Shown piece by piece: positions 7,732 through 15,772 of a stretch of DNA of 31,877 nt. The translations under genes were made by a program, and so were the position numbers. The stretch spans positions 1-31,877 of IMG/VR virus record IMGVR_UViG_3300035458_000089; one strand, 5' to 3'. Position 1 is the stretch's first letter. Each line of letters begins with the position of its first letter. The notes beneath the pieces are model-generated. The model searched no databases. It saw only the letters and a program-made list of their open reading frames with translations, and was not told the DNA's origin. This stretch comes from a virus.

Positions 7732-8265
7732 CTAAAATTTACAATATTCGAGAGTTATTTGCGAGTCTGTAAAAGTAACACCTGAATTATTGTTTATAAT
7801 AACTTGAGTTGCGGTAACTCTCACTTCAATGTTATTACCGGCTGCTCCAGCAAATGGTAAAGGATATCCTACAAGAGTTCCAGTATTAGTAGCTGCACCT
7901 GAAATAAACATCCATTTAAATGTATTAGTAACAGCAATATTATGATTAATTGCCGTAATACCAGCACCTAAAGCACCCGTATTAACTGACATTATAAAAC
8001 CAGGACGCAATTGAAGAGGATCGTTTGGATTAGCATTAGGATTAAAAAACAGCTTACCGCTTACAAATTCTTGATTAATGTAATAGCCAGTACATTTAGT
8101 ATTTAAAGCAACAGCAATATTATTAACATTCTGGTAGAGACGAACTAAAAGTTCTTTAAACTCTGGGCTATTAACTTCTACTTCATACAGTCGGGAGACA
8201 TCCCACACATTCGTAGTTGGAACATATGAACCAGTATTGATCTGTTGATTTGGTATATATGCCAT
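7732..8265 (-). CDS. Conserved tail-associated structural protein
   Basis: 177 residues. The ATG at 8265 overlaps the previous stop as TAATG, so translation is probably coupled. N-terminal part: YVPTTNVWDVSRLYEVEV and SPEFKELLVRLYQNVNNIA, helical. The C-terminal half (about 70-177) is beta-rich (GAGITAINHNIAVTNTFKWM, then NNIEVRVTATQVIINNN). I recall proteins with this layout next to tail genes in uncultured podoviruses, where they are unassigned. A tail accessory or stub-fibre role is likely from its place between the nozzle gene and the internal proteins. Confidence 0.65.
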   Translation of the reverse strand: MAYIPNQQINTGSYVPTTNVWDVSRLYEVEVNSPEFKELLVRLYQNVNNIAVALNTKCTGYYINQEFVSGKLFFNPNANPNDPLQLRPGFIMSVNTGALGAGITAINHNIAVTNTFKWMFISGAATNTGTLVGYPLPFAGAAGNNIEVRVTATQVIINNNSGVTFTDSQITLEYCKF

Positions 8266-8447
8266 TATAATCTCTCAATATGAATAATGTCTTTCAGTGT
8301 TTTTTTAATCTCATAATCAACATAAGGAATAATCACATTAATATCCATTTCGCTTTCAGGATATAGTTCGAATAAACAAGGAAGATTATCATTAAACTTC
8401 AATAATATGTTAACTAAATCTATCATTTCTTGTGTCGTTCTATCCAT
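8265..8447 (-). CDS. Small acidic hypothetical protein
   Basis: 60 residues from ATG 8447, preceded by AAGGA; an in-frame ATG at 8510 lies inside the nozzle gene and has no ribosome site. The protein (MDRTTQEMIDLVNILLKFND, later PESEMDINVIIPYVDYEIKK) is mostly helical and acidic, with no known motif. It starts 7 bases after the nozzle stop and its TAA overlaps the next ATG, so it sits in a translationally coupled chain. A tail assembly helper is possible but unproven. Confidence 0.65.
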   Translation of the reverse strand: MDRTTQEMIDLVNILLKFNDNLPCLFELYPESEMDINVIIPYVDYEIKKTLKDIIHIERL

Positions 8448-8454
8448 TATTTCC

Positions 8455-10680
8455 TTATTGGAATCGATAACTTGTAGGTTGAGCGTATATACACATTGCA
8501 TGGAGAGCAAACCCGGATTGCATCACATTTATATCTCTCATTTGAGCATCATTCATAATTAATTGAAGCTGAACAACTTCACCATCAGCTTGGAAGTATA
8601 CAGGATGCCATAAACGAACTGAATCTGATTCAAAAGGTATCTCAGGATAGGCAAAGGTATCCAATGTTCCTGTGCCTAATAGAACACCATTACCTAAACT
8701 ATCTTGTAATAGCGGTGTAACTGAAGTTGATACATAAAAATCGACTTGAATTTGTCCTGCAGGAGTGTTATCAACCATGAAGTCTACTTTAGAGACATAG
8801 TTATTTCTACCTTGTTTTGCATAGAAATTATATTCTTTTGTTGTGATAGATATTTGACTAACGCGGGCTATTAAACCACCACCAATATATGTTCCGGTAA
8901 ATAATGCAACGGGTCCTATTTCAAATGTATTAGCATCTAAAACGTTTGTTACTTGGAATATTTGATTATTTAGACCATTTGAGGTATCTGACCATGTAGA
9001 ACCTTCAATAAATATATAATCTTCATCTCTAAGATTATGCTCTATAACAGTTAATGTAGTTATTACGCCTGTTAAGAAAACATTGGTTATTTGCAACACA
9101 GGAGCATTAGTAGGATCATCAGCATCGCAAATAAATGTATAACCTTCCTGATTACCTGCAATAACTTGTCTAAATTTTGCTTGAACTGAACCGCTATCCC
9201 AGGTAACTGTATCATCCCAAGTGATTGTTGTAGAAGTCCATAAAATTCCATTAACAGGTTGAAAATATCCAAAACAGGTAATTGAGTCATCATTAAATGC
9301 CCATGTACCAGTTTTATAGTTAAAGATTAAAACTCTGTTAGGATAAGGAAAATCATCAGAAGCCTGAGTGTCAGGGAAAGTCCAATAAACCATCTCTACA
9401 TAAAAATCTCTAATTCCATAAACTCTAAATACACCTTGACCATCATTATGGATATCAAAAACTGTATCTGGAATTTTTTCATCTATACGTTCTACATTGG
9501 CACCATTACAAGCATGAATACCAACATTTCCTACACCGATACATATTTTATCAAATGGTACAATAGAGAATGTAGATTCTGCACCAAGTTCAGTATTGAT
9601 TTGTTGCCAGTTAAATGGATATGCCTGGTTACCCGTATATACAAGTTCCCATGTAGATCGTTCAAAGAAAACTATAAGACGATCTTTAACAAATTCTACT
9701 GTAATAATTGCTTCAGTTGTTGATGCATCAATTGCATTTCCACGCCCAGGAATATCCTGACGCCATGCTGAAGCATCTAAAGGTGACCCTACTTGTGAAT
9801 AGCGACATCTATTACTGAAATTAGTTCCTGGTAATGCATTTGCAGGACCTTCCCATGTATTAAACATCACTAATCTATTCTTAAACGGAACAATGATTCG
9901 TGCAGAATTAAGAAAATTTGGTGTTGCATCTATTTGAGGATTGAAGTTATTCCACTGCGTTCCATCATAGTAACGCATAAAATTAGGCTCATTCTCATTA
10001 AAGTTTGTCACAAAGAATATTTTAGCCGATGCATCTGCCCCAGTCCACGTTGTTGCCCAAAAAAACTGAGAGTTATCACCAGTCCAGACTGCAGCTCCAG
10101 GTGTAGCTTCAGCTGAAATTCTATTCCATGCACCCATAACAAATGTATATGCATAACGAGTATCAAATCCAACTACAAATTCATCGTTGATACTAATTTG
10201 TTCATAGGTCAGTAATCCCATAACAGGAAGATTGGGATAAAATATTACGGGAGTTGCGTCAGGTAAGGCAACGCCAGTAATATTAAAAGCTGATGTTGTA
10301 AGATTATATGTCGCTGGTGCGAGAGAATTATCTGTACGCAGCATTTGCTGTGCACCTGGTGCCGGATTATATACCGTAAATACTATTGTACCTATGCTAA
10401 ATGCCTGACCTATACTTGTCGGTAATCCAGCATCTGCTAAAATAGTTCTAACATTACTATTTAAAGTTCCGCCTGTTATTGTTCCTATATTAATACCTAA
10501 ACGAGTACCTAAAGGACTATCGCCAAGCCATCGTGATCCAAAACGTTTTCTTACGCGTCCTCTAAAAACATAAGCATTATTAAGTTCAGAAAATGCCTCA
10601 TCTGGTATCAACCATGGTTTAACATTGGTTTGAAGACCACTATTTTGATCATAAGGAGCGATAAAAAAACGATCTGCCAT
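8455..10680 (-). CDS. Tail hub/nozzle protein (P22 gp10-like stabilisation protein)
   Basis: 741 residues. It starts MADRFFIAPYDQNSGLQTNV and soon has EAFSELNNAYVFRGRVRKRFG, the typical opening of large podoviral tail nozzle or DNA-stabilisation proteins, where a propeller of repeated beta blades closes the tail tube. Blade-like repeats with aromatic residues run through residues 150-480 (FKNRLVMFNTWEG, VKDRLIVFFERSTWELVY). At about 525-610 lies an inserted beta domain (VIEHNLRDEDYIFIEG, then LNNQIFQVTNV, TFEIGP) resembling the FCCH-type domain found in other phage structural proteins. P22 gp10 has 472 residues, so this one is longer. Its position after the adaptor gene and before internal proteins matches P22 order. 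Confidence 0.75.
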   Translation of the reverse strand: MADRFFIAPYDQNSGLQTNVKPWLIPDEAFSELNNAYVFRGRVRKRFGSRWLGDSPLGTRLGINIGTITGGTLNSNVRTILADAGLPTSIGQAFSIGTIVFTVYNPAPGAQQMLRTDNSLAPATYNLTTSAFNITGVALPDATPVIFYPNLPVMGLLTYEQISINDEFVVGFDTRYAYTFVMGAWNRISAEATPGAAVWTGDNSQFFWATTWTGADASAKIFFVTNFNENEPNFMRYYDGTQWNNFNPQIDATPNFLNSARIIVPFKNRLVMFNTWEGPANALPGTNFSNRCRYSQVGSPLDASAWRQDIPGRGNAIDASTTEAIITVEFVKDRLIVFFERSTWELVYTGNQAYPFNWQQINTELGAESTFSIVPFDKICIGVGNVGIHACNGANVERIDEKIPDTVFDIHNDGQGVFRVYGIRDFYVEMVYWTFPDTQASDDFPYPNRVLIFNYKTGTWAFNDDSITCFGYFQPVNGILWTSTTITWDDTVTWDSGSVQAKFRQVIAGNQEGYTFICDADDPTNAPVLQITNVFLTGVITTLTVIEHNLRDEDYIFIEGSTWSDTSNGLNNQIFQVTNVLDANTFEIGPVALFTGTYIGGGLIARVSQISITTKEYNFYAKQGRNNYVSKVDFMVDNTPAGQIQVDFYVSTSVTPLLQDSLGNGVLLGTGTLDTFAYPEIPFESDSVRLWHPVYFQADGEVVQLQLIMNDAQMRDINVMQSGFALHAMCIYAQPTSYRFQ

Positions 10681-10681
10681 A

Positions 10682-11284
10682 TTAATACCCTATCGCTAAA
10701 TAAGCTACCGTTACCGATCCTGGCGGATTAGCTCCTCCAAATTTACTAAAGGTAACATTAGGGAATGCAATAACGCTAATACTGATAACATTATTATAAG
10801 AGTGACTACTATCAAGTGTTGTTGATTGGACGGTGAGTAAAGCTGCAAAAGGAGGTGAGCCAGGCACATCAGTATTAACATTTATAGTTACTGATCCTCC
10901 ACCACCGAAACCTATTCCCGAATGCCACTTAAGAAGTATACCTGAAGGTAAGCGTGTCCATCCTGGGTTAGTCCATCCCGCGGAAGTAAATTCTACAATT
11001 TGGGCAGCTAATGGTGCTGTTGAACCTGCTTGATGAGTAAACACCAATTCAGGTTGACCTGTTAAAGTAGATACTTGGGAATATAATTGAACAATACCTG
11101 CTTGTGGAACAGGGACTGGATTCTGGGTAGGGAAGGAAACCCTATTATGCATTCCTTCATTAATAGTATTATATGATACATGATCTACAGAGAAATCTGC
11201 ATCAATAACAGCAAAATTCTGATTAATAGGGACTCGAGTTACGCCTAAAGTTTGTCCCGCTAATGGCACATTATTTAACGCCAT
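10682..11284 (-). CDS. Tail fibre-like protein with gp53-type C-terminal domain
   Basis: 200 residues, ATG with AAGGA upstream. Residues 1-45 (GVTRVPINQNFAVIDADFSV and DHVSYNTINEGMHNRVSF) look like the helical or stalk start of a short fibre. Residues 95-200 (WTRLPSGILLKWHSG, then VNVNTDVPGSPPFAALLTVQ, ending VAYLAIGY) resemble the gp53-like C-terminal receptor-binding domain of many phage fibres, where a beta-sandwich trimer forms the tip. It lies between the adaptor (11316-12374) and the nozzle (8455-10680), one base from the latter's start, so it may be a stub fibre attached to the tail machine. Confidence 0.65.
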   Translation of the reverse strand: MALNNVPLAGQTLGVTRVPINQNFAVIDADFSVDHVSYNTINEGMHNRVSFPTQNPVPVPQAGIVQLYSQVSTLTGQPELVFTHQAGSTAPLAAQIVEFTSAGWTNPGWTRLPSGILLKWHSGIGFGGGGSVTINVNTDVPGSPPFAALLTVQSTTLDSSHSYNNVISISVIAFPNVTFSKFGGANPPGSVTVAYLAIGY

Positions 11285-11315
11285 GATTTATCCTTATAAA
11301 AGTATCAATTTTACG

Positions 11316-12374
11316 CTAATATGGCCAACCTCCACCACCAAACCAGCCAAATCCATAGTTCTTGCCCTGCGTATAAATAGTAACTGTTCTCTCATTAGCC
11401 TGCTGCGTTAATGTTGTTCTTAACACTAAACGTTCTTGCTGTTTAAATTCAGGCATAATTAGTTGAACAGAATCTAAATCCATACGATCTTCGAATATCT
11501 TTTTACTCGCACCATATGCTATATACTGCCACCATTGTTCTAATTGTGGCACATCGGTAGAATTTATTAATTCTGTAGGTCTTACATCAACTTCAATCTG
11601 AACACTATATGTTTTATCGGGTACTGGTCGAATAGTAAACTGATTATCGTAATACAATATACCCAATGGCTTACCAGGTTGATAGAGAACCCCTTCAAAC
11701 CAAATAGTAGCCATATTTTGTGTATTGGATGGAAACGTAATTGCAAATTCTCCGGTAACATAATTAATAAAGTTATTTGGATTTTGTATTGTATCAAACG
11801 GTGGCACTAATGGAACATTTGCCTGGGTAAGGTTTCCTATTGTGTTACTAATAGGTACATCTACCATAACCATTGATGTTCCATCAGTGTTCAAGCAGTT
11901 AAAATTAACACTCTCTTGTAAAATAAATGGTAATGCATTTATTAAAGGAGCTGCTGGCGGGGGGGGAATTAACTGACTTATAAAAGGTCCCGAAGAATTA
12001 TTACCCCTTAAAAGTGTATCAGAAATTGTAGCAAATTGGGGCCACATTCCATAAAATACTTCTCGCCATTGTGTATAAAAGCATTGTACACCTGCTATAA
12101 AAAGAGGAGGATGGACAGCTACATATTTATTTTGAAAGTTGAATAAAGGATCAGTAGGAACTGTAGTGTTAGTCTTATAAACATCTACACCCGGCTGTGT
12201 ATAAAAGGTAAGTAATGTTCTTAAGGAGAATAAACGTAAATGCTCAGGAAAATCATACAAAATAAACGTATTTATATACTCATCCAATTGACTATCACTT
12301 ATTTGAGATAGAGATGGACTTCGTGTTATTCTACGTACTTTTGTACGAATAGCTTGTAAAGTTGAATTTGCCAT
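11316..12374 (-). CDS. Head-to-tail adaptor protein candidate
   Basis: 352 residues, ATG with AAGGA 9 bases upstream. The N-terminus (STLQAIRTKVRRITRSPSLS, then QISDSQLDEYINTFILYDFP) is a helical, basic segment typical of podoviral adaptor or tail-tube-A type proteins (P22 gp4 place). The rest is beta-rich with a proline-rich loop around 140-150 and a conserved-looking YQPGKPLGILYYDNQFTIRP segment, then a helix EQWWQYIAYGASKKIFEDR and a glycine/tryptophan tail. Gene order (coat, head protein, this gene, fibre, nozzle) supports a connector role. No enzymatic motif such as the gp4 lysozyme site is seen. Function is inferred from position. Confidence 0.55.
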   Translation of the reverse strand: MANSTLQAIRTKVRRITRSPSLSQISDSQLDEYINTFILYDFPEHLRLFSLRTLLTFYTQPGVDVYKTNTTVPTDPLFNFQNKYVAVHPPLFIAGVQCFYTQWREVFYGMWPQFATISDTLLRGNNSSGPFISQLIPPPPAAPLINALPFILQESVNFNCLNTDGTSMVMVDVPISNTIGNLTQANVPLVPPFDTIQNPNNFINYVTGEFAITFPSNTQNMATIWFEGVLYQPGKPLGILYYDNQFTIRPVPDKTYSVQIEVDVRPTELINSTDVPQLEQWWQYIAYGASKKIFEDRMDLDSVQLIMPEFKQQERLVLRTTLTQQANERTVTIYTQGKNYGFGWFGGGGWPY

Positions 12375-12418
12375 TACCCAGTTCCTTATTATTTATAATC
12401 AAATTATTCTAACAGTTC

Positions 12419-12826
12419 TTATGGAGAGGGTATAGTGTTTAAAATGTTTTGTGTAGCTTCAGTTAAGATATCATTTACTTCACCAACAGGTACAACAGTA
12501 GCCGGTGTTCCAAATGCACCTGGTTGAAATGCAGGAACAACGAAAGCATCAAAATTAGTTGTATCGATTGGTAAAGTAAACTGAGTACTATTAACTACAG
12601 TGATTGGCCCTGATAATCCATTTACCTGTACCATTCCAAACCCATTAGGCACATTCAGACGAACAATTAATCCAGTCAAATATTGATGGTTGCCAGGATT
12701 AATTCCATCAAATGTAGTAGTTACCAATGCATTTTCATCTTGTGTAATAGAAAGAATATTTCTCATTGCACGCTGAAATGATGGAAATGGAACTGCATAA
12801 TAATTCGGAGTATTTGGTATAGGCAT
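12419..12826 (-). CDS. Small virion protein with FCCH-like beta domain
   Basis: 135 residues, ATG with AAAGGTG upstream. Residues 30-105 carry the pattern TTTFDGINPGN, then GLIVRLNVPNGFGMVQVNG, then FTLPIDTTNFDAFVVP, ending VVPVGEVND. The large protein at 13401-14414 has the same order of elements near its C-terminus (GQTVRLIIP, FGMTELDG, DTTGFSAFAFP, VVPMGEN), so the two share a domain. This type of domain is often labelled ubiquitin-activating E1 FCCH-like in phage proteins; it is a beta fold and implies no ubiquitin chemistry. It lies between the coat-region genes and the adaptor. A head-tail joining or decoration role is possible. Confidence 0.65.
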   Translation of the reverse strand: MPIPNTPNYYAVPFPSFQRAMRNILSITQDENALVTTTFDGINPGNHQYLTGLIVRLNVPNGFGMVQVNGLSGPITVVNSTQFTLPIDTTNFDAFVVPAFQPGAFGTPATVVPVGEVNDILTEATQNILNTIPSP

Positions 12827-12835
12827 TTGTCACCT

Positions 12836-13327
12836 TTACGGAGAAACTGTTACTTCTACTAAATTAGATGGATACATATCAACATCATCATCCATATATT
12901 CTAATGAGTGGAATGCATAACGATGGACTTTTCTAGCCATTTGGAATGTATTAGATTGTAATCTTCCATCAGTACTAATACCACCACGAACACCACTAAT
13001 TCCTTTTTCACCAGGAAGATGCTGATATTCTCTATAAAAACAATTATTATTTAAGTGACGAGCAACGCCTCTTGGAAGCGTATATCGTTCACCATCGTAT
13101 AATTCGTATATTGCATTCTCATCCCCATGATAATACTTATAACTAAAAACAACAGAACCCCTACCGCCATTAGTTGCAGGATTTTCCAGGTTTTTAAATA
13201 TCCCCGTAACCATTTCAGCATCACGATCACGGAGCTTTTTAATTTGCTTTGAAAGTTCCTCACGAGTGACCTTCTTAGGCGCATCTGTATGAGTAGCCGT
13301 AGCTGACTTAACTTCTGGTTTATTCAT
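12836..13327 (-). CDS. Conserved head-region protein of unknown function
   Basis: 163 residues from ATG 13327, chosen because AGGAGG precedes it; an upstream in-frame ATG at 13351 has no such site. An N-terminal charged helix (VTREELSKQIKKLRDRDAEM) is followed by VTGIFKNLENP, then a beta region SVVFSYKYYHGDENAIYELY with YTLPRGVARHLNNNCFYREY, and a C-terminal RKVHRYAFHSLEYMDDD. I recognise this arrangement from genes beside the coat gene in uncultured podoviruses; the function there is unassigned. Its place between the decoration candidate and the FCCH-like protein suggests a capsid or connector component. Confidence 0.65.
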   Translation of the reverse strand: MNKPEVKSATATHTDAPKKVTREELSKQIKKLRDRDAEMVTGIFKNLENPATNGGRGSVVFSYKYYHGDENAIYELYDGERYTLPRGVARHLNNNCFYREYQHLPGEKGISGVRGGISTDGRLQSNTFQMARKVHRYAFHSLEYMDDDVDMYPSNLVEVTVSP

Positions 13328-13400
13328 AATTTTCCTCCTATTACGAACCATGAAATGGAAAGAGTACTACCACGGAGAATACTCTTTCCATTAATTTATC

Positions 13401-14414
13401 TTATTCGTTGTCTACTGAGAACGATTTACCAGCGACCCAATAAATAACGTCACTCGCAACACCAGCTGGCGAAGCTGCTCCTGCTTGTAGTTGAATACCT
13501 ACGTATCCTACGTTATTTGTCGAATCACCAAGAATATTCGCGCCCGCATTAAGCGCTTCAGCAGTATTTTCACCCATCGGAACAACTTGAGCTGGAGTAA
13601 ATCCAGGGTCAGTCGTGAGAGGGAATGCAAATGCTGAGAATCCTGTAGTATCTTGATCAATTGTGATTGTGTTTGTAACACCATCATTATCAGCTTGATC
13701 AATTGCAACGATAGTAGCTTGCACACCATCTAATTCTGTCATACCAAATGCCAAAGAGCTGACGGTAGGAATAATTAATCTAACAGTTTGACCAACAGTA
13801 AACTGGTGGGTAACTGATAAAGTAACAATTGCTTGTGTAGCTTGTGTAATTTTAGTGATGAATCGTATAGGTGGATAATACAGAGGATTAAATGGAATAC
13901 GACGGAATGTTCCAGCACCCGGGTTTGCAGATGCTATTTGAGCCATATATGCGAGAGTAAAACTTACTCCTGCACTTATAGCACCAATAGTAAAGTCTAA
14001 ACCACGTAGCTGTAAGGCACCAACTGTAAAGAAAATACGTACTGTATCGCCATTGTTTAATGATGACGTATTAGACGTAAGTACTACAGGAGGATTTCCG
14101 GCAGTAATACCAGTAAGCGCCAATGAAGGTCCTGGGATATTTACTGAACTATCTACCAAAAAGAAACCTGCGTTAGCAGCGATTTGAGCTATAGCAAGAG
14201 CACTTGTTACAGCGGTCTTCGTATAAATCGTACCGCGACCTTGCGTCATTCCTAGTTGCCAGTAGTATTCGACACCCTGACCTGCACCAGCAGCATATGA
14301 TTGCGTAATATTCTTGACCCATATCCAATCTATACCACTAGTAAGTTGAATAGTTACTGCGCCACCAGCAGAGGTGAAGCGGCCTTGATTAGTTCCTGAA
14401 AAAATAACTGACAT
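13401..14414 (-). CDS. Head decoration/structural protein candidate
   Basis: 337 residues, ATG with AAGGAG 6 bases upstream, 10 bases after the coat gene. The protein is almost wholly beta, with aromatic-rich start (GIDWIWVKNITQSYAAGAGQ and GVEYYWQLGMTQGRGTIYTK). A middle IPFNPLYYPPIRFITKIT segment precedes an FCCH-like domain (VTHQFTVGQTVRLIIP ... VVPMGEN), related to the small protein at 12419-12826. The C-terminus NVGYVGIQLQAG...VIYWVAGKS may return to the N-terminal fold. No catalytic motif. Being directly after the coat gene, it may coat the capsid or form head fibres. This is inference from position and fold. Confidence 0.6.
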   Translation of the reverse strand: MSVIFSGTNQGRFTSAGGAVTIQLTSGIDWIWVKNITQSYAAGAGQGVEYYWQLGMTQGRGTIYTKTAVTSALAIAQIAANAGFFLVDSSVNIPGPSLALTGITAGNPPVVLTSNTSSLNNGDTVRIFFTVGALQLRGLDFTIGAISAGVSFTLAYMAQIASANPGAGTFRRIPFNPLYYPPIRFITKITQATQAIVTLSVTHQFTVGQTVRLIIPTVSSLAFGMTELDGVQATIVAIDQADNDGVTNTITIDQDTTGFSAFAFPLTTDPGFTPAQVVPMGENTAEALNAGANILGDSTNNVGYVGIQLQAGAASPAGVASDVIYWVAGKSFSVDNE

Positions 14415-14424
14415 AGCATTCTCC

Positions 14425-15369
14425 TTATCGTAATGTACAACGCATGTTAGTTATCCAGAGATCATTAAGGATACGCGGAACTTCAGCAAAAACATAACCA
14501 ATGGTTACATTTTGGAAGAGCGGATCCGAGAACACTGGTGGTCTATACAAGAAACGAGCGGAATAGTTATCTTGTTCTACGCAAGCTAATGCTTCCATTC
14601 CTTGTACGAACACGTTGTAAACATTGTTACCCAATGCTGAAGCATTTGGAGAAACAGATGCTACTGAAGAAAGCATGAAGCGAACGTTATTCACGCTTCC
14701 CCACTCACTTCTTAACACACGATTATCATTTGGATAATTCCATTTAGAGATGAACCCATTAATATTGTTCAAATCTTTGGATAATTGAGTATGACCCAAA
14801 GCCAAGTACGCATCACGTACTGGACCTGTACCAAATTTATCTTCACCACCGATAGTATCTAAAATCATCCAGGCATCGTTAGTTAACAATGTTGAAGTGA
14901 CTTCATCAATATCAGAAAGAGATAAATCTGATGGAAGATCACCGTTACTACCACCAGTACAGTTATATATGGAAGCAGTTGATGCCAACATATCACGTGT
15001 TAATTGATCTTCGGTCATACGTAAACTGAGGCCCAAAAGCTCTGCAGTTTCGTTAAGAACCGGATCTTGGTTTTGTAAGGTTACTTGCTGGTTAATAGCT
15101 ACATAAAGTCCATAGAATGACATAGTAGCATCAATATCAACACGATTTAATGGAGTCGCTGGAGGAGTTGCCCCGCTCGGTCCCAATGGAACTGGAGCTG
15201 TTGGCAATCTATCATAGCGCGCCATACGTAAAGTTCTTCCACCCTTAGCCGGCAAACGTTTTGAAAGTGCACCTAATTTCATAATAAGGTTCGGTGTTCT
15301 TACCGATAAAAGCACATCATCAAATGTTTGCTGTACTGGAGCAGGAAGCGTTCCTGTAGTAGTTATCAT
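14425..15369 (-). CDS. Major capsid protein, N4-gp56 family
   Basis: 314 residues from ATG 15369 (TAGGAG 8 bases upstream); an in-frame ATG at 15396 lacks a site. Family-typical segments: GGRTLRMARYDRLPTAPVPL (about 44-63), DATMSFYGLYVAINQQVTLQ and NQDPVLNETAELLGLSLRMT, EDQLTRDML, later KWNYPNDNRVLRSEWGSV, and the C-terminal FQNVTIGYVFAEVPRILNDL. These match the HK97-fold coat proteins of the N4-gp56 group. It builds the icosahedral shell around the scaffold encoded just upstream. A 403-base spacer with hairpins and a possible promoter separates it from the scaffold gene, which suggests its own, stronger expression. Length is within the range for this family. Confidence 0.9.
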   Translation of the reverse strand: MITTTGTLPAPVQQTFDDVLLSVRTPNLIMKLGALSKRLPAKGGRTLRMARYDRLPTAPVPLGPSGATPPATPLNRVDIDATMSFYGLYVAINQQVTLQNQDPVLNETAELLGLSLRMTEDQLTRDMLASTASIYNCTGGSNGDLPSDLSLSDIDEVTSTLLTNDAWMILDTIGGEDKFGTGPVRDAYLALGHTQLSKDLNNINGFISKWNYPNDNRVLRSEWGSVNNVRFMLSSVASVSPNASALGNNVYNVFVQGMEALACVEQDNYSARFLYRPPVFSDPLFQNVTIGYVFAEVPRILNDLWITNMRCTLR

Positions 15370-15564
15370 ACGCACTCCTAAAGTACAAACGTACATAGAT
15401 TAAGCTGTTTTTGTTTTTACTATGAGTTGGATGACTACTCATTACATCCATGAAGTGGCGAGCTTCATTACGCCAGCAGAAAAGAGGTTGACGAGACCTA
15501 GTAGAAAAATACGTCAGTAATTAGCGAGATTACATTACGCTAATTGATAGTATAGTAGGACTTA

Positions 15565-15666
15565 ATGGAAAAATACAACAAATGTGATGATAGGTTCATT
15601 TGGTCGAAAAAGACGGTTAATTTTGTATCATTTTGGTTGAAAAAGACGGAACCTTGTAAATTATAA
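15565..15666 (+). CDS. Possible 33-residue plus-strand peptide
   Basis: ATG 15565 with AGGA 6 bases upstream, stop TAA at 15664-15666. Sequence starts MEKYNKCDDRFIWSKKT; the motif WxKKT occurs twice because the direct repeats lie inside. It is antisense to the main transcription and no promoter is clear, so it may be chance. Confidence 0.2.
   Translation: MEKYNKCDDRFIWSKKTVNFVSFWLKKTEPCKL
15596..15649. repeat. Direct repeat pair in the coat leader
   Basis: Copies at 15596-15616 and 15628-15649 share TCATTTGGT, then GAAAAAGACGG, differing by one inserted T and one C/T change. Spacing is 32 bases, about three helical turns. On the minus strand each reads CCGTCTTTTT. They may bind a regulator of coat transcription. 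Confidence 0.6.
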
Positions 15667-15686
15667 ATACGACTGCCAAATTACAA
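15660..15686 (-). promoter_or_regulatory. Possible coat-gene promoter
   Basis: Minus strand: TTGTAA (15686-15681), 15-base spacer, perfect TATAAT (15665-15660). The spacer is short and the -35 box matches 4 of 6, so this is tentative. It follows the twin hairpins and would leave a leader of about 285 bases before the coat start. Confidence 0.3.
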
Positions 15687-15689
15687 TAA

Positions 15690-15725
15690 TAGGATCCAGA
15701 GTGATGAAGCTAACGCTGGATCCTA
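15690..15725. terminator. Hairpin 2 after the scaffold gene
   Basis: Arms TAGGATCCAG (15690-15699) and CTGGATCCTA (15716-15725) are perfect complements around a 16-base loop, and the stem can extend by GT/AC past one mismatch. On the minus strand it is followed by TTATTGTAATTT, not a clean T-run, so it may be a weak terminator or processing site. Confidence 0.5.
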
Positions 15726-15731
15726 TCAAAC

Positions 15732-15767
15732 GAATTAACAGGGAAGTAGTAGAAAAACTGTTAATTC
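15732..15767. terminator. Hairpin 1 after the scaffold gene
   Basis: Arms GAATTAACAG (15732-15741) and CTGTTAATTC (15758-15767), perfect, loop 16 bases, the same geometry as the neighbour at 15690-15725. It begins 5 bases after the scaffold stop codon on the minus strand and may protect the message end or end transcription partly. Confidence 0.5.
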
Positions 15768-15772
15768 ATATT

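Larger units (their letters stand above)
15370..15772. other. 403-base structured spacer between scaffold and coat genes
   Basis: No convincing minus-strand gene. It holds two neighbouring perfect hairpins just after the scaffold stop (15690-15725 and 15732-15767) and a possible minus-strand promoter (15660-15686). It also holds a pair of 21-22 base direct repeats (15596-15649), a possible 33-residue plus-strand frame (15565-15666), and a further inverted repeat AATTAGCG/CGCTAATT around 15517-15541. In an otherwise tightly packed genome a spacer of this size points to regulation of coat expression. Confidence 0.7.

Noticed and set aside
15420-15560. tRNA-like fold in the coat leader
   Set aside because: Several short stems are possible, but there is no T-loop consensus (GTTCRANNC) or consistent cloverleaf.
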